DNA of 64,000 bases. Origin: Vanilla planifolia. Taxonomy: Eukaryota; Streptophyta; Magnoliopsida; Asparagales; Orchidaceae. Both the position numbers and the translations under genes were made by a program. The stretch is taken from NCBI GenBank assembly GCA_023846275.1, contig CM043865.1, forward strand, positions 6,002,068 through 6,066,067. Direction: 5' to 3'. Position 1 is the first letter of the stretch, and each line of letters starts with the position of its first letter. The notes under the pieces are model-generated. The model did not search any database. It was given only the letters and a program-made list of their open reading frames with translations, and was not told where the DNA came from. Shown piece after piece: positions 35,218 through 48,795 of this stretch.

Positions 35218-37709
35218 TCATCTTAAGGGGCTAACAACCCAACCAGTAATGCGACTTTGCTTGCGCATCCTTACAGTTTTGTGTGTTGAGCATTCCATGC
35301 GCTCAAGTATTGCATACGTTATCGAATCTGGAGTTAGCCCCTGTTCTTTCATGGTTGCATATAGCTCAAAAGCTTCAGTAACTCTTCCAGTTCTCTCCAA
35401 AAGATCAAGCAAAATGTTATAAGTGACGATGTTAGGATGGCATCCCTCAGATAGCATTTCATCAAACAACCTGCAAGCCATCTCAACTTTATTGACTTTA
35501 CCAAAGCATTCAATTAAGGTGCTGTATGTCACAACATCTGGATTCAAGCCCTTCTCTTGCATCTCCTTAAACCGAATATGAGCTTCATCAAGATCACCAT
35601 TTTTTCCAAGACAGTTAATCAGGGAATTATAACTGATGATATCTGGCTTACAAACACCGGTATCCATCTCCTCAAAAAGTTCCAATACCTTATCAATTAA
35701 ACCCATTTTACCATAACTTGAAATGAGAATATTATACGTAAATATGTTAGGAGAAGGTCCATCAGCCTTCATTCTTTCATACAAAGTTTGAATATACGAC
35801 AGCTGCTTCGACTTACCAAGTGCTGAGAATACCATATTGTACATAATGGTGTCCGTAGATATTCCTTTCTCATGAACTTTATCTAGCAGATCAATTGCCT
35901 CCATTGTCTTTCCAGCATAGCATAAAGTCTCCAACATTGACACATAAGCATCCCTGTCCCCTTCATGAATGTTCCACATTCTACAAAACAAACTATGGGC
36001 CTCATTTGCATGGCCAGATTTACTTAATGCTTTAACTAAGTAGGAATATATTGTTTTATTCATGTAATTTTTGGACATTTCAACAACCTCTTCAAGCCGA
36101 TTCAATTGATCTTGTGCTGTCAACATTTTCAAAATTACGCAGTAAGTAAACTCATTCGGCCGACAGTCCCTTCCAATCATCTTTGAGAAAAGAAGGATAG
36201 CTTGGTCTACCATTTTGTTCTTTGCGAGTGCCTCAAGCATGGTATTATATGCAATAAGGTTTAATGAATATCCCTTTCTTATCATTTTGTCAAAAAAAGC
36301 AAGGAAATCATCTATTTTTCCTATCTTTCCAGACATTCTAATTAAAATTGTATATGTGTACTCATCTGGTTCACAGTTCTTCTGCTTCATGTCTGCAAAC
36401 ACTTCGTCACACTGGTCAGTCTGTTGAAAAAAAACCACAGAAGAAAATCTTAGAATAAAAGGACAGCCTAGGGCAGTTCTGGAAGACACCATTTTTAAGA
36501 AAAGAGTACAAAAGCATGTCAAAAAACAGGTTTTGCAATGCATGAACATTTTCAATAATGGCAAATCTACCTACAAATTAGTTACTCAATTCAACATGCA
36601 CACCATGATTAAGTGCATGACAAACAAAATTAATAAGAGCAAAAAACTTTCAGGAATGTTACAAAATACATCTGAACAAGTCTTCCAAGCCAGCCTACGA
36701 GACTACCTTCTGCATTACCAAAAAAATGGAAACTTTGAATCACATGGAAAAAAAACTTAGTCCTCCGGATTAGAGAGAGCGGGTAGTGCGGCTGTTTAAG
36801 GATCCAAACCCCTAACCTAAAAGACCATTCTAGAAAGATGTTGGACAATATATACAGAAATTACACAGAACAGCTAACAAGCCGCTTCCTTTAATATTGC
36901 CAAGCAATTCAAAATATATTTTTGAGGCAAGTCATCTTTGTAGTAAAGATTACCTTATCGGCTTTCGCTAATGCATCCAGCAGCATATTGTAAGCAAAAA
37001 TATCTAATTTATACCCTTTCCTCCTCATCTCCACAAAAACCCTAAAAGCCCGATCCACGTCACGACATCTCAAATAGGCCTGCATCAAGCATTTGTACGT
37101 GTATCCATTGAACCGTAAATCCCACTTTTTGGCCAGCTCCAAGCACCGATCAAGCTCACTACCTCCCAGCACCCCAATCAAAATATTCACCGTCGAGATA
37201 TTCCCCTTGATTCCCTCCTTCTCCATGTCCGCTAGCATCCGACCGATGACATCTTTCTCCACACCCGAACGGGAAAGAATAGCAAGAATCCGGTTGTAGG
37301 TGAAGCAATCATGGCGATATCCAGGGAGCGCTTTAACGAAGTGAAAGAACTCGAGGGAAATTCCGGGGGAACGGAGAGACTTGAGAATTTCGCTGACCTC
37401 AGCAGGGGTTAGGACTAGCGTTAGCGTTTGGAGGTAGTCAGCTACATCAAGGAACGGGTCGGAAGTTGGGGAGGCGGGTGCTTGGAGGAGGTTGTAGATG
37501 TGGCAGATGAGATCTCGTCTGGGGATGAAGAAGCCACGGGAGTCCCATGAGAGGTCCGGAGGGTCGAGTTCGACAACGATTTCACGACCCAACGAGTCGG
37601 TGCGGACCACCCGACCGCTGTAGCACGTGGCAAGGGGACGCAGGAATACGACATTGGGAAGGAAAGCGGGAGATAAGGGTGGCAGAGAACGGAGGAGGGA
37701 GGTCCTCAT
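35218..37709 (-). CDS. ABO5: Mitochondrial P-class pentatricopeptide repeat protein (ABO5-like)
   Basis: A two-exon gene: 36954-37709 and 35218-36420, with a 533-bp GT-AG intron in phase 0; 652 residues. The N-terminus (MRTSLLRSLPPLSPAF...) is rich in Arg, Ser and Leu without acidic residues, as in mitochondrial presequences. About 14 P-type PPR motifs of 31-35 residues follow, for example GYTYKCLMQAYLRCRDVDRA and IISYNSLINCLGKNGDLDEA; there is no E or DYW domain. Long identical stretches (GLNPDVVTYSTLIECFGK, NIVTYNILLD) and the C-terminus RITGWVVSPL match what I know of Arabidopsis AT1G51965 (ABO5). ABO5 is needed for cis-splicing of mitochondrial nad2 intron 3, so a role in complex I biogenesis is inferred. 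The acceptor was chosen because keeping Thr-Asp-Gln at the junction gives a perfect 35-residue motif. Confidence 0.93.
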
Positions 37710-39214
37710 GGCCTTTTTGAAGTCGCCGTTCCGCGCTCAGCCGCGGCCATTAACCTTGATTGAAGACCTCAGAAGGAATCGAGTATAAGTGAGGAAAATA
37801 AGTCGAATTAATTTAAAAAATATATAAAGTTAATTAAACTATAATATTTTCCTTATATTTGTTATTCACGAATTTTAATTCACTATCGTATATCAACAAA
37901 AAAAAACAGATTTATATTAAAAAAAATTTAATTCATCCTCTTTGTTGGCTAGTGTTACATCTTTCTTGCATGAAAATGAAGAATTTTTTTTAAAAAGAGT
38001 ATATATTTAATTAAAAATTACATATGATAGTCCTTATATCAACATTTTTCAGGATAGGTTTTTGTTAGATATTACTAATGCAACAAAGAAACAAAGAAAG
38101 TATTTAAGAATTATTAGACAAGTATTTCGAATCTTATCTAAAGATTTTGTTATTAGTCATGCAAAATATATAAATAATATTATTTAGACTTGTAGACATC
38201 AAAATATCAAACTACTCATGTAATATTATAACATAAAAAATAATGATAATTTACAAAAAAAAATTTAAAATTTTTTTATTAATGATATTGACTAAAATAA
38301 TACAACAAATACCTTAAAATTTTTTATTATAACATAAAAAATAATAATAATTTACAAAAAAAAAAAAAAAATTTATTAATGATATTGACTAAAATAATAC
38401 AACGAATACCTTAAACATCATGCTCCTATAATAGCTACACATTTGGGAGCATAGAAAAATTGAGATTGAGAGCTTCCTTTTAATCGTTCTTTTTTTTTTT
38501 TTGTTTTTAACTTTTATAAGTTGTGTAATTATATATTAAAACATATAATATACTTCTATAATTTTTAAAATTATATATTTCTTAAACTTATAAACTATTC
38601 TAAAATAAAATATAATCCACCATCCTACAACTCTAATATATAATATTACATTTAACATAAATAATATCAAATTTAAAAATAATTAATAAAAAATAAAAAT
38701 ATTAATATTAAATTTTATTAAAGAATTATATTTAATGAATACATTATCAAAAAAGACATAATCAAATAATTAAGCTGATTTTTTTAACTTTTTAATAAAA
38801 TATAATATTTATAATGTTTCTATAATATCTCTTACTTCCAAAAATATATATTTCAATACAAAAGTAGTCAAACTTGTGATTACATTTAAAAAATATATTT
38901 TATTTAAAAATTAAACTTGAAAATAATGTATCAAACAAAATTTAAGTATAACATTTATTTAATTAAATGATAAATGTATATAACCATAGTTAATAACATT
39001 GAAAAAACAAACATCATTTTTTATATTAGATTAGATAACACTAAAACTACATTCAACCAAACATCACCTCACAAAATATAAACATAATATCGACATGTAA
39101 GTATATTTATAACATATTGCTTTTATGGCATGAGAATTAATCCATTAAAAAGAAGATAAACAAGTTTAACTAGGAAATATCCACTCCACAGCAAGTAATT
39201 AATTAATGAATTAG
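37710..39214. other. Intergenic region between PPR and GDSL genes
   Basis: Extremely AT-rich DNA holding the PPR promoter (right of 37709) and the GDSL 3' flank. A 60-80-bp segment around 38220-38310 (AACATAAAAAATAATGATAA ... CTAAAATAATACAACAAATA) is repeated around 38330-38420. No gene was recognised. Confidence 0.55.
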
Positions 39215-40643
39215 TTATAACTGAGCTAGTTGTTTAACATTGGAGGGATATGCATCTTCCAAGAGGCATGAATTATACGCCTTCTGAGCTATCTTGAAAT
39301 TGACGGCATCCGTTGGGTGGAGCCCGTCAAAGAAGACGTGGGCCGTCCGATTGCTGCACACCATCCCTTCTCTCTTGCATAGTATAGCTTCTGGCGTATG
39401 AGATGGTAGCTCACAGCAAGCTGTGCTTCCATCGGAAAAACCTACAGAAAATAAAACATTTATCAACATCAACTATTTTTACTTGCATTAAATTGTTTTT
39501 TCAGAAGCTTTTTTCATAGAATCTTTTTTGAGAGCATAACTATTATTTATAACTTTGAAAATAGAACTTACCATAGCTCAGAGGTTCGTCAATGAAAGTT
39601 CTCATTGTGTGATAGGAGTTGACGAAGACCAGGTTGGAACCAGGCAAAAGAAGCTTCAAGTTGGTGGCCAATGCTTTGAGGTCGTCGTTGAAGAGAAGGG
39701 CTGCCTCGTTAAGTTGCTCAATGCAGCTTCCATTGCTTACAGGAAGATTTGCTCTTACAACAGGAATGCAGCCGATTGGTTGGATGGAGAAGAGGACAAA
39801 TTTCCTGGCTCCTACGTCGTACAGTTTCTGCACGAAATGGGAAGACGAATAATATGCCAAATTGAACGTTGGTATGAAATCACTGTACCTTGAGTTGTCG
39901 TGTCAGCTGCGACACGAGAAGCTGCGTGAACTGAAGGAGCGAAGGTTTTTGGGTCTGACCGGGAACGAAGTAGTTCAGCAGGTAGTCGTTCCCACCTGTT
40001 CCGATAACAAACAGGTATTCGGATAGGAAACCGTCGGAGAACCCGTCGTCTCCTCTTCCCCTGAGCTGAGCTTTCAAATCTGGCAGCGTCTTGTTCTCGA
40101 AGTTCCAGATTTGCCGGTTTAAGCTCAAAACCTCACCCTGAAGCACAACCAAGCCTTTGAAATGACTATTTACCTTTTTAAAACAACGGTTACTTGTTTT
40201 TCTCCATGCTCACCACAACTCATTTTTAAATACTACGTTTTCCAAGTACTTACAGCTAAGCTTCCAGTTTCATCAAGAATACCAGAACCTCCTGAAGCGA
40301 AGTTCACTCCATGGAGGATCTCGGCTCCTTCGGTTCTCGGGTCGGCAAAGGGAGGAAGGAAGCCGGGAAGGTGGAGAAGCTCCCCGAGAACGTCGATGGT
40401 GTTCCTTCCATTGGAGAATCTCCCCGAGGGGCCGAGGGGGAAGTCTATACCGTAAGGGGAGTAGTTAGCCTTGGCGGTGGAGTTCTTCAGGAAGTTGTTG
40501 TTCCCATTGTCAACCAAAGAGCTCCCAAACACGAACATACCCTTGACCTCAGCTTTGGAACAGCTGAATGCTGTGAGGAGGAAGAGAGAAAGGACGACGA
40601 GTGACAAGGCAAGCTTGCAGCTGAAGACGATGTTCTTGGCCAT
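39215..40643 (-). CDS. GDSL-type esterase/lipase (SGNH hydrolase), secreted
   Basis: Four exons: 40254-40643, 39889-40137, 39572-39827 and 39215-39441, in frame with GT-AG introns; 373 residues, normal for plant GDSL lipases. A signal peptide (hydrophobic LALSLVVLSLFLLTAFSC, then KAE) suggests secretion to the apoplast. Block I is FVFGSSLVDNGNNN: the catalytic Ser is kept, but the Asp of GDS is Ser. Block II NFASGGSGI, block III GTGGNDYL and block V FFDGLHPTD (Asp and His of the triad) are intact. The family hydrolyses esters and acyl lipids, often in cutin, wax or defence metabolism; the substrate here is unknown. It is unrelated to the neighbouring genes. The start is the first ATG followed directly by the signal peptide. 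Confidence 0.95.
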
Positions 40644-40733
40644 GGCTGTAGGAGCAGCAGGAAGGAGAAGACTAATCTGAAGACATCTACCATATTCCTT
40701 TGAAATTTATCACTCAAGTTCAAGCCTTTTGCA

Positions 40734-40741
40734 ATTTTATA
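40734..40741 (-). promoter_or_regulatory. Putative TATA box of the GDSL gene
   Basis: TATAAAAT read on the minus strand, 91 bp upstream of the ATG at 40643. The spacing leaves room for a typical plant 5' UTR. The surrounding DNA is AT-rich, so chance occurrence cannot be excluded. Confidence 0.4.
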
Positions 40742-40984
40742 TTATGAAACAAAATAAATGTAAAAGGGCATGTAACTTGGAACCTTGACTTCCCTTCAAG
40801 GGCATTAAAGCTTTTTTGATTAAAAAAATAATTTGTTTGGAATTATTCATGGTTCAAAGCTAAAAAGTACTTCACCCTACATGTGTCACAGATCACAATT
40901 TAATGTATCTTGATGGCCGTTGGTTGGCAGAATTGGAACCTCATAAAGAGCAGACTGTTGTATATTTTTAGATTAGATGTTACT

Positions 40985-43900
40985 TGTGAAGAGCAGCTTT
41001 GAATGAACAATGAATACGTATGCAGTAAAGTTTCGAGTTAAAGCCTTTGAAGGATTGCAGTTTTCCACTGTTAGAATAATGAACATAACAGCTTTAATCG
41101 TAGTAAGCCTTAACATTTCTCCTCAAGAACAAATCTTGCACATATTATTTCATTTTTTCATACGCAAAATGTAACAAGGAAGGCTCTCTTTGTTAGCTTT
41201 TCGTTGAATTAATAAAAAAAGATTGTGAAGAAAAATTAAAAAGCTTTTTTAAAAATGAAATCAAAGTTTAGTGGAAAATATTTTTAAAAAAAGAATTTGA
41301 CAAAATGAAACTTTTGAAGTGGTAACTTATGCAAACAAGTTGAAATCAATACATCAAATAAACACATTATTTATCCTTATAAAATAATGAGAAAAAACCC
41401 AGATTTAATATCAAACTCTTAATTAAAATGCTCACCTTAAACATTGAAAATATTCAAATTTGAATATTTTTGCAAAAAACTTGACAAACATTGATTATTA
41501 AATTTTCTAAAATTCAATTTTCATATCAAATGATAATTCACTTTTTATATTTGTACAAGAATGCTATGATATTGAACTTGCAGGTCCAGTCAAAATAACA
41601 ATTTTGCAGATGGGTCAAAATTAAGAAAGTTGAATAAGAAAGAGCAAACAAAATATTGTAAACAATAAAGTAACACTTGAATATGCTACAATAGCAAGAA
41701 GGACGTTAGTTGGCACAATTCATTTAACAATGGATACATATGCATAAAAGTTTCCTGTTAGCCTTTGAATGATTGCAGTGCCATTATGTCAGAATAATGA
41801 ACATAACAGCTTTAATTGCAGAACAGACATAACAGTTCTCCTCAAGGACAATATTGCACGTATTATTTCATTTTTTTTAAATGCAAGATGTAATGAGGAA
41901 GCCTCTGTTTGCTAGCTTTTCATTGAATTAAAAAAAAGTGTGAAAAAAAAAATATTTTTTTTAAATGAAATCAAAGTTTAATAAAAGAATTTGTTAAAAA
42001 TAGAATTTGACAAAAGGAAATCTTTAAAGTGCTAATTTATGTAAAGAAATTTAAATCGATAATATTTTCCTCATGTATACAATACATCAAACAAACATTA
42101 TATTTATCCCTATAAAATGATTAGAAAAAGGAAAATCAGATGAAACATAAAACTCTTGTTTAAAATGCCCATAAGAAAACCAAAAAATCATCAAATTTGA
42201 ATTTTTTTTTTCAAAAATTTGACAAATATAGATTATTAAATTTTCTAAAATTGAACTATTTATATCAAAATATTACCTTCAACATATACTTAGAAATTGG
42301 TCTTTTATATTTGTTTAAAAATGTTATAATATTGAACCTATGGGTTAAGATAAGAGTAATTATGCCAAACAAACAATTTTGTAACTAGGTCAAAATTAAG
42401 TAAAAGAAAAAGAAATAAAAAAAAGCAAGCAAAATGTTGTAAACAATAAAACAAGACTTGAGAATGCTATATTTTTTTGTACATGCAATGTCAATATTAG
42501 AAAATGAGACTTAATAATCAAGTCTAGGCTTATGATTAGCATATATAGAAGAAAGGGGACAAAAATAATGAATTTGAAAGATAAAAGGATAAGTGGTAGG
42601 TTAAAATAAACCTAAGGAGCGACAAATGCAAAATAAGTTATATTAAAAAGATGATTACAATTGAAACTTTTCAAGAATGATTCGGAATTAATTTAAACCA
42701 ATTAGAGTCGAATGCATAAGAAATAGATCCAAATAATGCTTGTGAATTTTTAAATAATTTTAAGATATAATTGATTATTTATGAAACCTAATGTTATTTC
42801 TTATTTTATATTTAGCACATATTCTCATTTTTGTAACTTCATTAATTATTATTTTATTAGCTTTTTTAAAGAGATATAAATTAGACATTTCATTTGTCAT
42901 AAGAACTTTATTCTTGTTTTAGATATAAACGTTTATAATGTAATTAAAAATATCTTATGTTCGTCATAATTTATAAATAAGAAAGTTTTTATGATGTTTA
43001 TACGTGCATAAAAAATCCTCTTTACAAAGTCTAGCGTTGACTTTCATCCCTTTTCGGTTCCAATAAAAAATCATTATGATCTTCCATCATTTATTTCCTT
43101 ATCCTCATATCATCATTGGCTATCTTAACGCCACAATTATTAATCAAGTCTTACCAAATGCCATCATGTATTGTGAACATTAGTTGATTATTATAGATTT
43201 AGTTTAACAACCTTATTTTATTATAACTATTACCATGTTATTGTAAATTTTGCCAAAAACTATCATGTTATTGTATTTACTAATCAGTTACTATATATTT
43301 CATCAAATGCCTCACATTATTATAGTAACCACAGACAACATTATATTCGTGGCTACTCGTAATATCAAAATGATACACATAACAGCTTTAATTATAGTGT
43401 AGACATAATACTTCTCCTCAAGGACAAATGTTGCACATACTATTTCATTTTTTTAAATGCAAAATGTAATGAGGAAGGCTATGTTTGCTAGCTTCTCATT
43501 GAATTAACAAAAAAAGTGTGAAAAAATGATTTTTTTAAAGTGAAATCAAAATTTAGTAAAAAAAATCTTTAAAAATAGATTTTGACAAAATAAATTTAAG
43601 TAATAATTTATCAAGTTGAAATAAATTAAACAAACATATTATTAATTCTTATAAAATAATTAGAAAAAGAAAACCAAAAATATCCACAAGAAAACCAAAA
43701 AATCTTCAAATTTGAATTTTTTCTTGCAGAATCTTGACAAAGTTAGATTATTAAATTTTCTAAAATTTAACTATTGATATCAAAAAGATTACCTTCAACA
43801 TATATGTGGAAAGTAGTCTTTTATAATTGCACGTGAAGACATAAGTAATCATGCCAAAATAATAATTTTGTAATTATGTCAAAATTAAGTAAAAAAAAAG

Positions 43901-44515
43901 GAATAAGAAAAGGCAAGCAAATTGCTGTAAAGAATGAAACAAGACTTAAGAATGCTACAGTTTTTGCTGTGCATGTAATGCCAATATTCGAATTTAAGAT
44001 TTAATATTCAAGTTTGGGCTTTTAATTGGCATATATAGAAAAAAAGGTAGGCTACGATAAACCAGGGGATCAACTAATGCAAAGCAAATTATATCAAAAG
44101 GATTATTATAATTGGAACTTTTCAAAAAAATTCGGGATAAATTTAGACCAAATCGAAGTCAAATGTATAAAGAAATACCTCCAAATAATGTTTGAATTTT
44201 CAAATCATTTAAAACTATAATTTATCATTTATGAAACCTAATGTTATTTCTTATTCTATTTCAACCCTTTGCTCATTTCAAGTTTACAATTAAAAATTGT
44301 TCTCATCTTCCAACAATTGTTTCATTCTACTCAGATCGTCATTAACTATCCTAACACCGCAATCATCAATCAAGTTTCAGCAAATGCCATCAGGTGCTGT
44401 GGATGCCAATCGGTACTGTAGATTTAGTTGAACACTACCATGTTGCAATAGTTGCTGATATGTTACTGTAGATTTCGCAAAAAACTATCATGTTGTATCC
44501 ACTGAACCAAATCTT
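40985..44515. repeat. Large diverged repeat, three copies, upstream of the GDSL gene
   Basis: Copy A covers about 40985-41700, copy B about 41700-43360 and copy C about 43365-44515. Shared landmarks are GAACATAACAGCTTTAATYG, CTCCTCAAGGACAA...TTGCAC, ATTATTTCATTTTTT, then TTAAATTTTCTAAAATTGAA, then GTCAAAATTAAGTAA and GTAAACAATAAA. B and C also share a later part (AATGCCATCA...GATTTAGTT, AAAAACTATCATGTT). B carries an internal AT-rich segment (about 42800-43020) that C lacks. Copies are diverged by substitutions and small indels. No coding domain was found in any copy. It may be an expanded promoter-region segment or an uncharacterised repeat family. Confidence 0.75.
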
Positions 44516-46605
44516 TAGACTATTGCTTTTAAATAATTAATCAGATAATTCACACATAATCACCTAAAACCCTTAAAAATACGCCTTTTAAAGTGACAAA
44601 AATTGGGATTTAAAAAAAAGATAGAAAAATACATATTTTATTATTAAAAAAACTAAAATAAATAGTTTTTCAAATATGTACATACATACACAAACACACG
44701 CACACACACATATATACATATATATATTTGTTATGATATATTTTGATACATAATAATCTTAATAAAAATTAAGATTTTTATTTGAGAAATAAGAATATGG
44801 TTGGTTTGGTTATTTTTATCATCATTAGATGATTATTTTTAAAATTATTTGAGCATGATTATAAAGGATAAGTTGATACTTAGTTTTTTTTATTTGAGCA
44901 AGTCAAGAGATAATGTTAATTGCTTTTATTATTATTTTATACATATCATATTATGTTGAATTAAAGCACCTAGTAAAAAAAGATGGAAGAAATGCAAATA
45001 TTATTAAAAAAATTTATTATTTGTATAGATGGAATTAGAGAAAGATAAAAAGTAGTTAAGAATGATAGTTTGATTGTAAATTATATGATCTAATTTTAAA
45101 AACTGTGAAAAATAATTATTATCAAAAGTGACCTTTTATTCTGAAACATGTTTCGAAAATAAAATGAAAGAGTCATAATTATGGAATATTTGTATTTAGG
45201 TTGGTGTGTAACATCTCAAATTATAAAAATAAAATACCATTTTATATTATAGTAACTCTTGTGAATTTTGAAATTTTTTATCTTTTTTACGATTAATTCT
45301 TAATTTTTGAAAAAATTGCATATTGTTAAAATAAGGTGTGATATTTTAAAAGAAGAGAATGAGATAAAAAAAATAATATACAATTATCTAGAAGTTAATG
45401 ATATTAAGTTGGCAAAATTTTGAATTTTTTACTAATTAAAAAAAAGGTTATGAAATTTATAATAATTTATTTACAAGTTTAAAAAAATATATAAAACTCA
45501 TAAAAATAATATATAGACTCAAAGAATAATGAAAATTATGAGGACTTAGATCTTATTAAGATAAGTTTAATGAAAATTTATAGACACTGAAAGGTAGTGC
45601 GATGGTCATAAAATTAAAATTAAAATATTTTTATTAAATAATAATTTTAAACTACTTCATATTTAAACATTTATTAAAAATATTTAATGTAGCAAAAAAA
45701 TTGTCTAATTCTGGAGATGAGTAGAGCTCATTAAGAAAATATTAATAAAAATTGTTGACAAATTTTTGGAGCACAAGTTGATAAGGAAATACAAAGAATT
45801 AAAGAGTTATCTAAGTTAAATTTAAATAAGAATTTAATTAATATTCTAAAATCCTATTTTTTTTTCCTAAATACCTAATACATGAATCAATGAAGGAAAT
45901 TCAAGCATTAGTGGTGCAAAATGATACCAAATCATAAGATTATAAAAGGTGGGAAGGTAAGGAGGTGTCATTTGAAAGGTCATGGCCCAAGAAGAGGAAA
46001 TGATGTGTTCCAAGTTATATAAGAAGATGAGGCATCTCATGAAACAATTTAGCAAAAATTATTGGAAATTGTTTTAGTTGTGAGCTAAACATTAGAGAAG
46101 AAAAGAGAAAAGAGTTCTATCAAAATTTGGAAGAACTAAGAGTAGTTATACAAAAACTATAAGAATTAAGAGAAATGTATTATAGTAATATTGTAGTAAT
46201 TAGAAAAAGAATGAAGAATTCTTAATGAGGTACAAAATTTTGAAATGACTACTATAATGGGAATATAAGTAAGCTTATATCTATGTATATCAAATTGATG
46301 CAATGTTGTTTGAAGCTTAGTAACCCCATTTGGAAAAGAATTGGATTAATCGACTTGAGAAGTAATTTTATTTATGTTTATTAAACATACTGTCAATGTC
46401 TAATTTGACATGTGATATATTATGTAAGAGAACATATTATTAGTATAATTATTTAAAGCTAATTTCAAAGCAAAATAATTGAAATGATTTTACATAGAAA
46501 TTGACATTTCATTTATATTGCTTATTCACATGTTACATTATATGTGTGATATTAATCTAGCATATAAGATGACCTAAAATTTGTATTATTTTATTTATTT
46601 ATACA

Positions 46606-46872
46606 TACTTTTGGCCTAACACTTTTAGGTCAAATAAGACTACCGCATGACTAATATTGATCAATGAAAGATAGCATCAAGAGTTAAATTGGTTGAGCCT
46701 ACTTTTGACCTAACACTTTTAGGTTAAAATAAGTCTATCATAGGACTACTATGGATCAGTGAAAGATAGCATCAAGAGTCTGATTGATTGAACCTGTTTT
46801 TGACTTAATATTCTTAAGTAAAAAATAAGACTATCAAAGGACTACTATAGATCAATGAAAGATAGCATAAAA
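46606..46872. repeat. Three tandem copies of a ~94-bp unit
   Basis: Units begin near 46606, 46700 and 46795. Each contains ACTTTTGACCTAACACTTTT, then AATAAGACTA, GGACTACTATGGATCA and TGAAAGATAGCATCAAGAG. The third copy is the most diverged and lacks the end. Confidence 0.85.
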
Positions 46873-47690
46873 ATATTTAATCCGATTATTATTTTACTTA
46901 TATTATCAATTGTATTAGATATTATGTGATATAGACATCCATTTTCTTTGTTTGGATATGTTAGTTTTATATTTTACTTAGTTTAAACAATTTTAGTTTT
47001 TTATTTATCTTTGCATGAACAATGTGTTTTAAACAATTTTAAAGTTTATTAAGTGTATTTGCTAAAAATTTTAAAAAAGTAAAGGTTTCAAAATGCTTCA
47101 ATTATATTTTTAAATAAATTTTGAATTTGAGCATGCAGATAGTTTTTATATGATAATGTTATTTTTTTTAAAATTTGTTTTCAAAACCAATGAAAAAGAA
47201 AAATAAATAAATGACATAGTATTGAACCCAAGAATGGCTGGCTTAACTCATTATAAGAGTGGTAATAACGTACTTGAACATCTTTGGCCAAGAATTGTTG
47301 AAAATGAATAATCTAGAATGTCAAACTTAGAAAGAATATACGAAAATATGAAAAACTGTACTTAAAAGGTCAAAGAAGACATTCTACACATGTCTACATT
47401 ATAGGATTTCAAATCTAAAAAGAATTAAATAATCTAGGTGGTGAGATGAGCATGAGTAGACATTCTCATATGTTATGATCTGTTCTACCTTAGGTTATGA
47501 TAAATATTTGGTTGTTAAAACTATTCACCTTATTATACTCATTTTTGTATCGTAATGCCATTTTGCACAATAATCATGCATTTTACTATTTAGAGTTTTC
47601 ACAATGATATAGTTGTGTGATAAAGTGCACGAATTAAATCATTTCACAAACAGTCTTTTTTATTATATATTTCTGCATTCATCTCTTTAT

Positions 47691-47718
47691 GTGTGTGTGT
47701 GTGTATATATATATATAT
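47691..47718. repeat. (GT)n(AT)n compound microsatellite
   Basis: Seven GT units followed by about seven AT units. Confidence 0.9.
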
Positions 47719-48795
47719 TATACTATGATTTCCATTATATTATTATACATTCACCACTTATGTTCTCTCTTCACACCATTTGTCACCACAAAGCACTTTC
47801 GTCAATTAATGTACTGTATGTGAAATAGAATTTGCTTCTCCAACATGATTTTAATAGAATTTCTTCTTAAATCTTTATCAACTCTTTATTTTATCTCTCT
47901 CTCCTCTCTCTTATGCTCTTCACTTGATAAGATTTCTCTAAATTTTTAAAAGTTCCTACTTGATTGATTTACTTCCCTTTTATATGCATTTGATACTTTT
48001 TCATGTAGTTAATGACTCAAATCTCTCTAAACGACTACACCTCGATTGGATGCCTTGTCACCTTCTGTCGCTTGATTTCTCATTAATTCGGATCACTGTT
48101 GCGTCAAATCTATGTCACCATATGTTGGTCAAGGATCTAAGAATTTAGAATTAATTAAATTTTATTTTAATTAAGCTTTGATAAATCTAATATTTGTTAT
48201 ATATTTTTTTATCAATTTGACATCTAAAAATTCATTGACTAATTTTATGTGTATCTAATTGACAAACTCTACTAGTCTGTCAAATTTTACACTTTTTTCT
48301 ATTGCATTTAATATTTTCAATATGCTGTCAAACTTAAAAATACTTATAAATCTTCGTTATTTTTTTAAAAAGCAATTTCAAATTTTAATTCCATACTTAT
48401 CACACCCCATTCTTTAATTAAGAAAAATTTCTTAAGCTCATAATTATAATTTTTATGTTCCAATAAATTTTCATTATTTTTTTCTTAATCTATCTAATGT
48501 TTTTAATAATTTTAAAGACTTTTTGAAGCTTATGAATAGTTCCTTTTTAATCACAAATTTGTTGTTTGTCACTTAAAAATTGATTTCACCAACTTGATGT
48601 TTTGGGGGTTCAAATAATTTATATAATTTATTTATCAAAATTTTCTCACTTTTAGAGGTGTCCAACCTCCTTTTAACATTGTATAATTTTTCAAAGAATT
48701 ACAAAATAATTCTAAAAAAATCTAAAATATATCTAAAAATCCAAATTGTTTTCTAATAATAATAAAATACACTTCAGAATAGAATAGGGATGTTA

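Noticed and set aside
37093-37654. Antisense and alternate frames in PPR exon 1
   Set aside because: Shadows of the PPR coding exon.
39555-40723. Plus-strand frames opposite the GDSL exons
   Set aside because: Shadows; all four exons on the minus strand are explained by GDSL blocks.
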